64,000 bases of DNA from SZUA-36 sp963759155 (GTDB lineage Bacteria; Pseudomonadota; Gammaproteobacteria; Xanthomonadales; SZUA-36): the NCBI GenBank assembly GCA_963759155.1, contig CAVWXX010000015.1, positions 332,246 through 396,245 on the forward strand. Direction: 5' to 3'. Positions 1 to 8,427 of the stretch are shown here, in pieces. The stretch's first letter is position 1; each line of letters begins with the position of its first letter. A program made the position numbers and the translations under genes. The notes beneath the pieces are model-generated. The model was not told the DNA's origin. It saw only the letters and a program-made list of their open reading frames with translations, and did not search any database.

Positions 1-2133
1 GGCGAAAGGCAAAACCTCGATGCCTTTATCAATACATTAATCGACGGTGCACCGGGACTGTCCCGCCCCGTTCTTGAGTCCATTTGTGAAACAACCTGTC
101 TGGACACCAGTGAATTTGTCATATCACCCAGCCAGCTTGATAAGGATGCAGACATTCACCTCCCGGCCGATCTTTTCACCTGTGAGGATTGCCTGCAGGA
201 ATTGAATGACCCCGGCAACCGGCGCTTTCGCTATCCGTTTATCAACTGTACCCAGTGCGGACCACGCTATACGTTGATCGAGTCCTTACCCTACGACCGC
301 CCCAATACAAGCATGTCCGGTTTTCCCCTTTGTGAGGCCTGCCTTGCTGAATACACCGACCCGCTTGACCGGCGTTATCACGCGGAGCCGGTTGCCTGTG
401 CGGTATGCGGGCCCGTGCTCACCTATAGCGAAGCCGGAAAGGCTTCAGAATCAGGGAATGAACCCGCATTGACGGCGGCATTGACAGCCCTTGCAGCCGG
501 AAAAGTACTGGCAATCAAGGGCATCGGGGGCTACCACCTGGTTTGTGATGCCTGTAACGATAATGCGGTCAGACAATTGCGCCGGACCAAACCACGACCA
601 CACAAGCCGCTGGCTGTCATGTTCCCAGCCAATCCGGGTGACTGCCTGGCCATTCTCAGGCAGTACCTGTTACCAGGTGATGTGGAGACAGAACTGCTTG
701 AATCCGCGGCGCGACCCATCGTATTGGTACAAAAAAAACCTGGTAGCGGCCTGTCGGCAGCCATCGCACCCGGCCTGAATGAAGTCGGTGCCATGTTACC
801 GTACAGCCCATTGCACCATACGCTGCTAAATGACTTTGGCAAGCCACTGGTGGCAACTTCCGCCAATATCAGTGGCGAACCCGTACTGACTGAAAACCAG
901 GATATTGAACAACGCCTGGCACACGTGGCCGATGCATTTGTGCATCATGACAGACGTATTGTGAGACCCGCAGATGACCCCGTCATCCGCGTGATCAACA
1001 AGCGGCCTGCCGTCATCCGCCAGGGCCGGGGCCTGGCACCGGTCGAGCTTGAATTGCCTTTCAAACTGGAAAAGTGCGTATTGGCTGTTGGCACCCAGAT
1101 GAAAAACAGCATTGCATTGGCCTGGGATAACCGCGTGGTGGTATCACCCCACATCGGTGAAATGGAGAGCCTGAGAAGCCTGCAGGTTTTCGAGCAGTGC
1201 ATCACCGATCTGGAATCCCTGTACCAGGTCAAAGCGGAACATATCGTCTGCGATGCACACCCGGGATATACATCATCCCGCTGGGCGCGGCAGCAAGGCT
1301 TGCCGGTGACTGAAGTCTTCCACCACCACACTCATGCATCTGCGCTCTATGCCGAAGCCCTTGAAAGCGATAACAGCGTGGGTGATATGTTGATGTTCAC
1401 CTGGGATGGCGTCGGATCGGGGCCGGATGGCGCTCTGTGGGGCGGTGAAGCCCTGCTGGGCAAACCCGGTCACTGGCAACGCGCTGCGGCATTCCGACCC
1501 TTCAAACTGCCCGGTGGAGAACGAGCGGGTCGTGAGCCCTGGCGAAGTGCGGCAGCGCTGTGCTGGGAGTCCGGTCAGGAGTGTCGGCTTGGAGAAGCTG
1601 CGGACCCATTGATATTCAGTTTCTGGCAGCAGGGAAAAAATGCGCCCCGGACAACAGCCGCCGGTCGTTTGTTTGATGCGGCATCCGCACTGACGGGCGT
1701 TTGCTCGCGGGCCAGCTTTGAGGGCCAGGGGCCCATGCTGCTTGAGGCCCTCGCGGCCCGCTATGGTGAGTATGAGGACAGCAGGACCATCAAGCTGACC
1801 TTGTTACGCAGCGAAGGTATGTACACTGTAGACTGGGCACCACTAATTGACATGCTGAAAGATGAAACAGAACCGGTTGAGACACGTGCTGCGCATTTTC
1901 ACGCCGCCATGGCGCATGCACTACTGCAACAGGCAAAACAGATACGCGAGGACACCGCTGTCACCAGGGTTGGGATGACCGGTGGTGTATTCCAGAACAG
2001 GGTTTTGACAGAAAAGTGCGTTGAACTATTAACAAAAAATGGTTTTGAAGTAAGCCTGCCAGTTAATGTGCCGGTCAATGATGCCGGTATCAGTTTCGGG
2101 CAAATAATCGAATACGGCTACAAGAGTAATTAA
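1..2133 (+). CDS. hypF: Carbamoyltransferase HypF, 5' end cut by the window edge
   Basis: HypF makes the CN ligands of the [NiFe] hydrogenase active site: it activates carbamoyl phosphate and passes the carbamoyl group to the C-terminal Cys of HypE. The frame is open from base 1, so the gene extends to the left and the first in-frame ATG at 202 is internal. The N-terminal acylphosphatase domain is missing from the window. Visible here are two C4 zinc fingers (CxxC pairs at residues about 61/64, 83/86, 111/114 and 133/136 of the visible part), a YrdC-like domain (KGIGGYHLVCDA, KPRPHKPLAVM) and a Kae1-like domain (HHHTHASAL near 440, MTGGVFQN near 660). hypE follows after 2 bases, so the two are co-transcribed. 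Confidence 0.96.
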   Translation, partial: GERQNLDAFINTLIDGAPGLSRPVLESICETTCLDTSEFVISPSQLDKDADIHLPADLFTCEDCLQELNDPGNRRFRYPFINCTQCGPRYTLIESLPYDRPNTSMSGFPLCEACLAEYTDPLDRRYHAEPVACAVCGPVLTYSEAGKASESGNEPALTAALTALAAGKVLAIKGIGGYHLVCDACNDNAVRQLRRTKPRPHKPLAVMFPANPGDCLAILRQYLLPGDVETELLESAARPIVLVQKKPGSGLSAAIAPGLNEVGAMLPYSPLHHTLLNDFGKPLVATSANISGEPVLTENQDIEQRLAHVADAFVHHDRRIVRPADDPVIRVINKRPAVIRQGRGLAPVELELPFKLEKCVLAVGTQMKNSIALAWDNRVVVSPHIGEMESLRSLQVFEQCITDLESLYQVKAEHIVCDAHPGYTSSRWARQQGLPVTEVFHHHTHASALYAEALESDNSVGDMLMFTWDGVGSGPDGALWGGEALLGKPGHWQRAAAFRPFKLPGGERAGREPWRSAAALCWESGQECRLGEAADPLIFSFWQQGKNAPRTTAAGRLFDAASALTGVCSRASFEGQGPMLLEALAARYGEYEDSRTIKLTLLRSEGMYTVDWAPLIDMLKDETEPVETRAAHFHAAMAHALLQQAKQIREDTAVTRVGMTGGVFQNRVLTEKCVELLTKNGFEVSLPVNVPVNDAGISFGQIIEYGYKSN

Positions 2134-2135
2134 AC

Positions 2136-3143
2136 ATGATGCAAGACACTCACATCACACTGGCACATGGAAATGGCGGCCGCTACATGCGTGAGCTCAT
2201 CGAAGAGATATTTGCCAGGCACCTGGCCAATGACCAGCTCAACATCCAGGTTGATGCTGCGAGCCTGTCGCTGGATTCACGTGATGTGGTTTTCACCACC
2301 GACGGCTTCACCGTGCAACCACTTGAGTTTCCAGGAGGCGACATTGGTTCGCTGGCGGTGCATGGCACGGTAAATGACCTTGCGGTTGCCGGTGCCAAAC
2401 CTCAATACCTGGCCCTGAATGCCTTTATCGAAGAGGGTCTGGAAGTCGCGCAACTGGAACGTATCATTGCCAGCCTCGCACAGGCCGCCAGCACTGCCGG
2501 CGTCAAGATTGTTGCCGGTGATACCAAGGTGCTAAGACGTGGTGAAGGCGGCGGACTGTACCTGGCGACAACCGGAATTGGCTGCAGGAATCCGAAATTC
2601 AACCTGGGTCTGGATCAAATACGCGATGGAGATGCGATACTGGTCAGTGGCTCGGTTGGCGACCATGGTATATCGGTCTTGCTGGCACGCGAACAGTTTG
2701 GCCTGCGTGGTGACCTGCAGTCTGACTCTGCCAGCGTGTTACCGTTGACACAGGCACTGGCTGATATAAACGGGTTGCGGTTCATGCGTGATCCGACCCG
2801 CGGTGGGCTGGCGACGGTCTGTCATGAACTCGTGCGTACAACCCCATTTGGCATCCGTATACAACAAGCGGAAATTCCCATCAGCGACCCGGTGCAGTCC
2901 GTCTGTGACATGCTTGGCTATGACCCGTTGTTCCTTGCCTGTGAAGGCCGGGTTGTCGCGGTTGTTGCTCCCGACCAGGCTCAGCATGTTCTGCAGAAAT
3001 GGCGTTCCTTGCCGGACGGTAAACACGCCGCGATCATCGGAAGCGTCGAAAGTGGACTATCACAGGTCATATTGCAAACCGAACTCGGCGGTGAGCGCAT
3101 CCTGGAAGAATTGGAAGACGACCCCCTGCCCCGTATTTGTTGA
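2136..3143 (+). CDS. hypE: Carbamoyl dehydratase HypE, hydrogenase maturation
   Basis: HypE takes the carbamoyl group from HypF onto its C-terminal cysteine and dehydrates it with ATP to a thiocyanate, which supplies cyanide to the iron of the [NiFe] centre on HypC-HypD. The 335-aa length is normal. The AIR-synthase-like fold shows as AHGNGGR near residue 10 and VAGDTKVLRRG in the middle, and the protein ends in PRIC, the diagnostic tail that carries the acceptor Cys. Two adjacent ATGs are possible starts (2136, 2139). It lies 2 bases after hypF. No hydrogenase structural genes are in the window. Confidence 0.97.
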   Translation: MMQDTHITLAHGNGGRYMRELIEEIFARHLANDQLNIQVDAASLSLDSRDVVFTTDGFTVQPLEFPGGDIGSLAVHGTVNDLAVAGAKPQYLALNAFIEEGLEVAQLERIIASLAQAASTAGVKIVAGDTKVLRRGEGGGLYLATTGIGCRNPKFNLGLDQIRDGDAILVSGSVGDHGISVLLAREQFGLRGDLQSDSASVLPLTQALADINGLRFMRDPTRGGLATVCHELVRTTPFGIRIQQAEIPISDPVQSVCDMLGYDPLFLACEGRVVAVVAPDQAQHVLQKWRSLPDGKHAAIIGSVESGLSQVILQTELGGERILEELEDDPLPRIC

Positions 3144-3273
3144 AGTTTTCAATCACGGATAAGCGCTTGCTCCGTCATTGGACGGTGCTTTCTATCGGCT
3201 TTGTTATGTGCGGATGGAAATAGCGCTACAATATCCTTTGAGACTTTCCCTTGCACATCAAACAGCGAAGCCA

Positions 3274-4623
3274 ATGAAAACTACCACTGTTATACGCAAC
3301 GCAAAACTTGTTAATGAAGGCCAGGTAACCGAATCCGACCTGTTATTAAAGGACGGACGTATCGAAAAAATCGCCAGCGACCTGCAGGCGCCTGCCGGTG
3401 CCGTGGTCGTCGATGCAAATGGCCGTCACCTTCTACCCGGCATGATCGATGACCAGGTGCATTTTCGCGAACCGGGGCTGACCCACAAGGGAGACTTCTA
3501 TTCTGAGTCACGGGCCGCTATCGCCGGCGGTGTCACCAGTTATATGGAAATGCCAAACTCCAAACCACCAACAACCAACGCCGAGCAACTGGAATGGAAG
3601 TATGCCCGTGCAGCCGAGACATCAGCTGCCAATTACGCGTTTTACTTCGGTGCGACCAATGACAATATCGAAAATATTCGCGCGATAGACCCATCAGCCA
3701 CCTGTGGTGTGAAGGTCTTTATGGGTGCATCGACCGGCAGCATGCTGGTTGATGACGAGTCAACGCTCGCAGCAATATTTCGCGATTCCCCGGTTTTGAT
3801 AGCAACCCACTGCGAATCGACACCCATGATCATGGCCAACATCAAGCTGGCTGCAGAAAAATACGGTAAGAACATCCCGGTCACTGAACATGCCAATATC
3901 CGCAGTGCGGAAGCCTGCCTGGCATCCAGTGAACTGGCTGTCGCGCTGGCAAAAAAATACCAGGCGCAATTGCATGTGCTGCATATTTCGACCGCGCGAG
4001 AGTTGGCGCTGTTCGAACCCGGTCCCATGAAGGGAAAAAGCATCACCGCAGAGGCATGTGTTCATTTTCTGCACTTTGATGACTCGCAGTACGGGCAATA
4101 CGGCAACCTGATCAAATGTAATCCGGCGATAAAGAGTGCCGCGGACCGGGCGGCGCTGATCGCGGCCATTGAAGATGGCCGTCTGGATATTATTGCCACG
4201 GATCATGCACCCCATACCGCGGCAGAAAAAGCCGATGATAACTACCTGACAGCCCCTGCCGGTCTGCCCCTGGTGCAGGAAGTACTGGTTGCCACGCTTG
4301 AGCTTGTCCACGAAGGCAAGCTTGATTTGCATACCGCAGTACGTGGGATCACCCATAATCCGGCCAGACGCTTCAGTGTTGTAGAGCGGGGTTTTATCCG
4401 TGAAGGCTATCATGCCGACCTGGTGCTGGTGGACATGGATGGCGGGACGAATGTGACCCGGGAGCGTGTATTATCGCGTTGTGGCTGGTCACCATTCGAA
4501 GGCCGCCGCTTCCGCAGCAGTATCGATGCAGTGTGGGTGAACGGCGAGCTTGCCTTTGATGGTGACCAGGTCATCGAGCATGGTGCGGCACAACGTTTGC
4601 AGTTCAATCATGCGAAACGTTAA
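3274..4623 (+). CDS. Dihydroorotase, class I-like
   Basis: A cyclic amidohydrolase of the dihydroorotase group, which interconverts N-carbamoyl-aspartate and dihydroorotate in pyrimidine synthesis. I place the start at ATG 3274 (MKTTTVIRNAKL, 449 aa). The frame is open back to 3178 but that stretch does not resemble the family. Motifs are HFREPG near 63, EMPNSKPPT, the metal-ligand regions HCES and LHIST, and the catalytic TDHAPH near 310. The first metal site reads DDQVH rather than the usual DxHxH, so the first His is Gln. As I recall this is typical of one bacterial dihydroorotase subfamily. A hydantoinase or allantoinase role is less likely. It is separate from the E. coli PyrC (class II) type. 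Confidence 0.88.
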   Translation: MKTTTVIRNAKLVNEGQVTESDLLLKDGRIEKIASDLQAPAGAVVVDANGRHLLPGMIDDQVHFREPGLTHKGDFYSESRAAIAGGVTSYMEMPNSKPPTTNAEQLEWKYARAAETSAANYAFYFGATNDNIENIRAIDPSATCGVKVFMGASTGSMLVDDESTLAAIFRDSPVLIATHCESTPMIMANIKLAAEKYGKNIPVTEHANIRSAEACLASSELAVALAKKYQAQLHVLHISTARELALFEPGPMKGKSITAEACVHFLHFDDSQYGQYGNLIKCNPAIKSAADRAALIAAIEDGRLDIIATDHAPHTAAEKADDNYLTAPAGLPLVQEVLVATLELVHEGKLDLHTAVRGITHNPARRFSVVERGFIREGYHADLVLVDMDGGTNVTRERVLSRCGWSPFEGRRFRSSIDAVWVNGELAFDGDQVIEHGAAQRLQFNHAKR

Positions 4624-4705
4624 AGCGGGCTTTTTGCTAAAAATGAAATCTGCTGTTAACCTGCCAGACTTTTAATAAAACCAATTCATCAGGAGAGAAA
4701 CATCC

Positions 4706-5503
4706 ATGGGATTCCTGCAAGGAAAACGCGCGCTGATCGTCGGCGTCGCCAGTAAACGCTCCATCGCCTGGGGTATTGCCGAAGCCATGCATCGTGAAGG
4801 TGCTGAACTCGCATTCACCTACCAGACTGAAAAACTCAAATCACGTGTAGAGCAGGTAGCCGAGGCTTGTGAGTCGAATATCATTATTCCCTGTGATGTG
4901 GCATACGATGAGCAGATCGAAAGTGCCTTTGCAGAATTGCGTAAGCACTGGGACTACTACGACATCCTCGTCCACGCGGTCGGCTTTGCTCCGAGAGAGC
5001 AGTTGGTCGGTGATTACATGGATGCCGTCACCCGCGAAGGTTTCCAGATTGCCCATGACATCAGCTCCTATAGCTTCGTCGCATTGGCCCAGGCCGGTCG
5101 CGAAATGATGAAAGGACGCAATGGCGCCTTGTTGACCCTGACCTATATGGGCTCTGTAAGGGCCATGCCGAGCTACAACGTCATGGGCCTTGCCAAGGCC
5201 AGCCTGGAGGCCAATACGCGCTACATGGCACAGAGCCTCGGCCCCGAGGGACACCGGGTGAATGCCATTTCAGCCGGGCCTATCAAGACACTGGCCGCCG
5301 CCGGTATTTCACAGTTCAGAAAGATGCTGGACCATGTTCAGGGTACCGCACCCATGAGACGTACCGTGACCATTGAGGATGTGGGTAACGCCGCAGCATT
5401 TCTGTGCTCGGACCTTGCCGGTGGTATTACCGGTGAGATTACCTATGTGGATGCAGGTTATAACATCCTCGGAATGGCGGAACTGGGAAGAGACGCTGAA
5501 TAG
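4706..5503 (+). CDS. fabI: Enoyl-[acyl-carrier-protein] reductase [NADH] FabI
   Basis: FabI carries out the last reduction of each fatty-acid elongation cycle, turning trans-2-enoyl-ACP into acyl-ACP with NADH in the cytoplasm. It is a 265-aa short-chain dehydrogenase-like protein with the FabI cofactor motif GVASKRSIAWGIA at residues 13-25 and the catalytic Tyr and Lys (YNVMGLAK, about 157 and 164). It ends in a long C-terminal substrate-loop region. An AGGAGA ribosome-binding site sits about 9 bases before the ATG. A strong bidirectional terminator follows, so the gene is a single unit or the end of a short one. Confidence 0.97.
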   Translation: MGFLQGKRALIVGVASKRSIAWGIAEAMHREGAELAFTYQTEKLKSRVEQVAEACESNIIIPCDVAYDEQIESAFAELRKHWDYYDILVHAVGFAPREQLVGDYMDAVTREGFQIAHDISSYSFVALAQAGREMMKGRNGALLTLTYMGSVRAMPSYNVMGLAKASLEANTRYMAQSLGPEGHRVNAISAGPIKTLAAAGISQFRKMLDHVQGTAPMRRTVTIEDVGNAAAFLCSDLAGGITGEITYVDAGYNILGMAELGRDAE

Positions 5504-5528
5504 AAAGCCTGGCAACATTCATCACGAC

Positions 5529-5566
5529 AAAAAAAAGGGTGCGTATTGTTACGCACCCTTTTTTAT
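5529..5566. terminator. Bidirectional intrinsic terminator between fabI and ppiD
   Basis: The GGGTGCGTA / TACGCACCC stem with a 4-base loop has A-runs on its left and T-runs on its right. It can therefore end the fabI transcript on the plus strand and the ppiD transcript on the minus strand. Confidence 0.9.
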
Positions 5567-5603
5567 TCACACCGGCTAAAACCGGTAAAACACCAAAATC
5601 AGC

Positions 5604-7523
5604 TTATTTGATCCGGTCTTCAAATACCTCTACATCGGCAGTGTTTCGCAACTGGCGCATCAGCGCGGCAGTTTCCAGGCTGGCGTTACCATTGGCAATA
5701 ACCCTTTCATACTGTTGTTTCGCGAATGCTGGTCCACTTTCGAGCTCACCCTGCACAACTGATTCCAGCTGGACAACAGCGAAACCACCGGTGGTGGGTA
5801 ATACCGCATCCACTGCCTCACCCTCGGCCGGCACGGGCAAACGAAAAACCTCTTGCACCAGTTGCGTATCGGGTAGCGGTGAACCGCGTTTGACGGCGTC
5901 ATGGCGGGCATATTCAAGACCTGCGTCCGTGGCCAACTGCTCCAGCTCACTTTCGCCGCCCTTTAAGCTGGCAAGCAGATCATCAGCCTTGGCCCTGGCA
6001 GTGTCCCGTGCCAGGTTGTCAGTCAGGGTTGCGATGATTTCATCACGCACTTCTTCAACCGGCTTCAGGGCAACGGGCAGATGCTCCTTGAGCTTGATCA
6101 TAACCAGGCGGTTTTCATCCAGGTTGATTGGGTCACTGACAGACCCCTGCAACAGAACCAGGTCGGAGAAAGCCGCTTCGACCACCTCCGAATTGGCTGC
6201 AACACCCTCACCACCAGCACGCGGGAAAGGCCCGGCAACATTCACGGGCAACTCCAATACCAGGGCGGCGCTTTCCAATGTGGTCGGATCTTCGTAAATC
6301 AGGTCTACCAGGCGATCCGCCTGCTCAAGGAACGCGCGTGATGCATTTTCTTCCTCATACTCCCTGACCAGGGTGGCCCGGGCTTCTTCAAAGCTCATAC
6401 CCGAGGCCTCACGTACTTCCTTCAACTGAATCACGTGCCAACCAAAACCGGTCTGAACCGGCTCGGATACAGGTGCTTCCATGGACAATTCATACATGGC
6501 ATTTTCAAAGGCTTTCACCATCACACCGGCCTCGACCCAACCCAGGTCGCCACCTGACGCCGCTGAACCTGAATCCTGAGAGTTCTCAATGGCCAGCGTG
6601 GCGAAGTCTTCACCGGCCTGCGCCCGTTTGGATAAATCTTCGGCGGTCTGCCGGGCCGTTTCAATGTCAGCCTCACTCGCATCTGGTGAGACCTCGATCA
6701 GGATATGTGAAACATTTCGCTGCTCGGGGCTGATAAAACGCGCTTTTTGGGCATCAAACTGGCTACGCAGAACATCTTCATCCGGCGGCGGACCAGCCGG
6801 CAATAAGGCCGCATCCAGCTCAATGTATTCGATGACAACCTGCTCTGCAGATTGGTAGTCCTCAGAATGTGTGTCGTGCCAGGCAGCGATATCAGCATCG
6901 CTGAATTCGGGAGCAGGCTCCGGCAAAACAGCGGGTACCTGAACGGCATTAAAAGTTCTTTTTTGCTCCAGCAAGCCGACAAACTCTTTCAATTCAGAGG
7001 AGGTTGCGATGCTGCTCTCTGCAATGTTCTTCGGTAATTCCGTGATCACAAACTGTGAGCGCATTTCTGCCTGAAACTGTTGTGGTGTCATACCCTGGGA
7101 GAGTAGCCTGCTTTGATACACATCAGCATTGAACTGACCATCTACCTGGAAAGCGGGTATTTTGCGGATTTCTTCGGCCAGCGTGGCGTCATCAACATCC
7201 AGCCCCATTGACTGCGCAGCCTGCGTTATCAACTCCTGATCAATCAGGGCATCGAGGTGTTCACGGCGCACCATCAACTGGTCAAATTGAACCGGATCAT
7301 AGGATGCACCCAATATTGACTGCATCCGTCTGCGGTAATTAGAGAAGCTTTGATTGAAATCATTGGTTGTGATTTCTGTTTCATTGACCCTGGCAACGAT
7401 ATTTCCGCTACTGGAAGTGAAGTATTCATTCACACCCACCAAGGCAAACGGAACAATCAGTATGCCCAGGATTGCAAATGCCAGAACCCCGGTGAGTCTT
7501 TCACGAATCGATTGAAGAACCAT
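5604..7523 (-). CDS. ppiD: Peptidylprolyl isomerase PpiD (SurA/parvulin-type periplasmic chaperone)
   Basis: PpiD is anchored in the inner membrane with its chaperone and parvulin domains in the periplasm, where it helps newly exported proteins fold at the Sec translocon. The 639-aa protein has an N-terminal membrane helix at about residues 11-33 (LTGVLAFAILGILIVPFALV), a SurA-N-like region to about 200, a parvulin domain at roughly 255-365 (VSHILIEVS, GGDLGWVEAG, GFGWHVIQLKEV) and a long C-terminal domain. It is the last gene of the lon-hupB-tRNA side of the block but is separated from the tRNAs by a terminator, so it has its own promoter. Confidence 0.95.
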   Translation of the reverse strand: MVLQSIRERLTGVLAFAILGILIVPFALVGVNEYFTSSSGNIVARVNETEITTNDFNQSFSNYRRRMQSILGASYDPVQFDQLMVRREHLDALIDQELITQAAQSMGLDVDDATLAEEIRKIPAFQVDGQFNADVYQSRLLSQGMTPQQFQAEMRSQFVITELPKNIAESSIATSSELKEFVGLLEQKRTFNAVQVPAVLPEPAPEFSDADIAAWHDTHSEDYQSAEQVVIEYIELDAALLPAGPPPDEDVLRSQFDAQKARFISPEQRNVSHILIEVSPDASEADIETARQTAEDLSKRAQAGEDFATLAIENSQDSGSAASGGDLGWVEAGVMVKAFENAMYELSMEAPVSEPVQTGFGWHVIQLKEVREASGMSFEEARATLVREYEEENASRAFLEQADRLVDLIYEDPTTLESAALVLELPVNVAGPFPRAGGEGVAANSEVVEAAFSDLVLLQGSVSDPINLDENRLVMIKLKEHLPVALKPVEEVRDEIIATLTDNLARDTARAKADDLLASLKGGESELEQLATDAGLEYARHDAVKRGSPLPDTQLVQEVFRLPVPAEGEAVDAVLPTTGGFAVVQLESVVQGELESGPAFAKQQYERVIANGNASLETAALMRQLRNTADVEVFEDRIK

Positions 7524-7556
7524 GATTAAACCTTTCCAATTTAAATGTCACATAAG

Positions 7557-7580
7557 AAAAAGGCGCCTTGAAGGCGCCTT
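7557..7580 (-). terminator. Terminator of the hupB/tRNA-Val/tRNA-Asp unit
   Basis: Read on the minus strand, a GGCGCC-rich 8-bp stem with a 5-base loop is followed by a T-run. It lies 11 bases after the tRNA-Asp CCA end. Confidence 0.85.
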
Positions 7581-7591
7581 CGTCTTTCATA

Positions 7592-7668
7592 TGGCGGAGT
7601 GGACGGGACTCGAACCCGCGACCCTCGGCGTGACAGGCCGATATTCTAACCAACTGAACTACCACTCC
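7592..7668 (-). tRNA. tRNA-Asp(GTC)
   Basis: A full 77-nt cloverleaf on the minus strand. The anticodon loop is CTGTCAC with anticodon GTC, the T-loop is TTCGAGT and CCA is encoded. It lies 8 bases downstream of tRNA-Val in the same transcript. Confidence 0.97.
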
Positions 7669-7676
7669 TCGTACGA

Positions 7677-7752
7677 TGGTGGGTGCTGAGGGGATCGAAC
7701 CCCCGACCCTCGCCTTGTAAGGGCGATGCTCTCCCAGCTGAGCTAAGCACCC
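7677..7752 (-). tRNA. tRNA-Val(TAC)
   Basis: A full 76-nt cloverleaf on the minus strand with anticodon loop CTTACAA (TAC) and an encoded CCA. It begins 15 bases after the hupB stop, so it is probably cut out of the hupB transcript. Confidence 0.97.
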
Positions 7753-7767
7753 ATGCCCGAAGCGGCG

Positions 7768-8040
7768 CTAGTTTACGGCATCCTTAAGGGCTTTACCAGC
7801 CTTAAATGAAGGATTGTTTGATGCCTTGATCTGGATGGTCTCACCAGTACGTGGATTACGTCCGGAACGTGCTTCACGGCGTTTTACAGCAAAGGTACCA
7901 AAACCAACCAGGGAAACGGAATCACCGCCTTTCAGGGTATTGGTTACAGCAGTCGTAAAACCGTCAAGCGCCCGGCCTGCGTCTGCTTTATTCAGACCGG
8001 AAGCGGCCGCAATCGCATCTACTAAATCAGATTTATTCAT
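7768..8040 (-). CDS. hupB: DNA-binding protein HU-beta
   Basis: A 90-aa HU-family nucleoid protein that bends DNA without strict sequence preference. It begins MNKSDLVDAIA and holds the family signature GFGTFAVKRREARSGRNPRTGE around residues 46-67, which forms the DNA-binding arm. GGAG lies 8 bases before the ATG. Its position next to lon matches E. coli (lon-hupB-ppiD). Here two tRNA genes follow it before a shared terminator. Confidence 0.97.
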   Translation of the reverse strand: MNKSDLVDAIAAASGLNKADAGRALDGFTTAVTNTLKGGDSVSLVGFGTFAVKRREARSGRNPRTGETIQIKASNNPSFKAGKALKDAVN

Positions 8041-8070
8041 TTATGCACTCCATAATTTTTTAGGTGTCGT

Positions 8071-8076
8071 ATTGTA
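8071..8076 (-). promoter_or_regulatory. Candidate -10 box of hupB
   Basis: On the minus strand TACAAT lies about 30 bases before the hupB ATG. The -35 region is weak (GTCTTG at 17-bp spacing). Single-hexamer evidence only. Confidence 0.4.
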
Positions 8077-8387
8077 TAAGATGAAGACTTGAACAAGACA
8101 TTCAGCGTCTAACCCCCACTGAAAAATCCGCTGGTTACGAAAGTTCAATCAACTCCCGCAAGGCCTTACAAATAAAGGCCTGCAAGCCGAGCGGCCATGT
8201 TAATACACGTCCTTGTCATGACGCAACAGGTATTAAGCAATAAGTCGACTTTTTGCATTAATATCTGCTTCCAAGCGACTCATATATATCGGAACACTGC
8301 TTTTTATCAATTGAAAGATTTTTTTTGTTCCGGCCACACTTCAACCACTCCCGATGTAATTAACACCGGGAATGAAATCTCAAAACT
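8077..8387. other. Non-coding interval between lon and hupB
   Basis: About 310 bases without a convincing gene. It holds the upstream region of hupB and a hairpin at 8158-8183 (GC, one-base bulge, AGGCCTT pairing with AAGGCCT and GC). The hairpin has no T-run, so I do not call it a terminator. The 83-aa plus-strand frame at 8197-8448 has no family features and runs into lon, so I reject it. Confidence 0.6.
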
Positions 8388-8422
8388 GAAAACCGGCAAC
8401 CCACAGCATACTGCGGGCTGCC
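8388..8422 (-). terminator. Terminator of lon
   Basis: On the minus strand, just after the lon stop, there is a 12-bp stem (GGCAGCCCGCAG with CTGTGGGTTGCC, two G-T pairs) with loop TATG. GGTTTTC follows. The T-run is short but the stem is strong. Confidence 0.75.
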
Positions 8423-8427
8423 ATTTG

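Noticed and set aside
5539..6297. 252-aa plus-strand ORF opposite ppiD
   Set aside because: It is Ser-rich antisense reading of the ppiD coding region.
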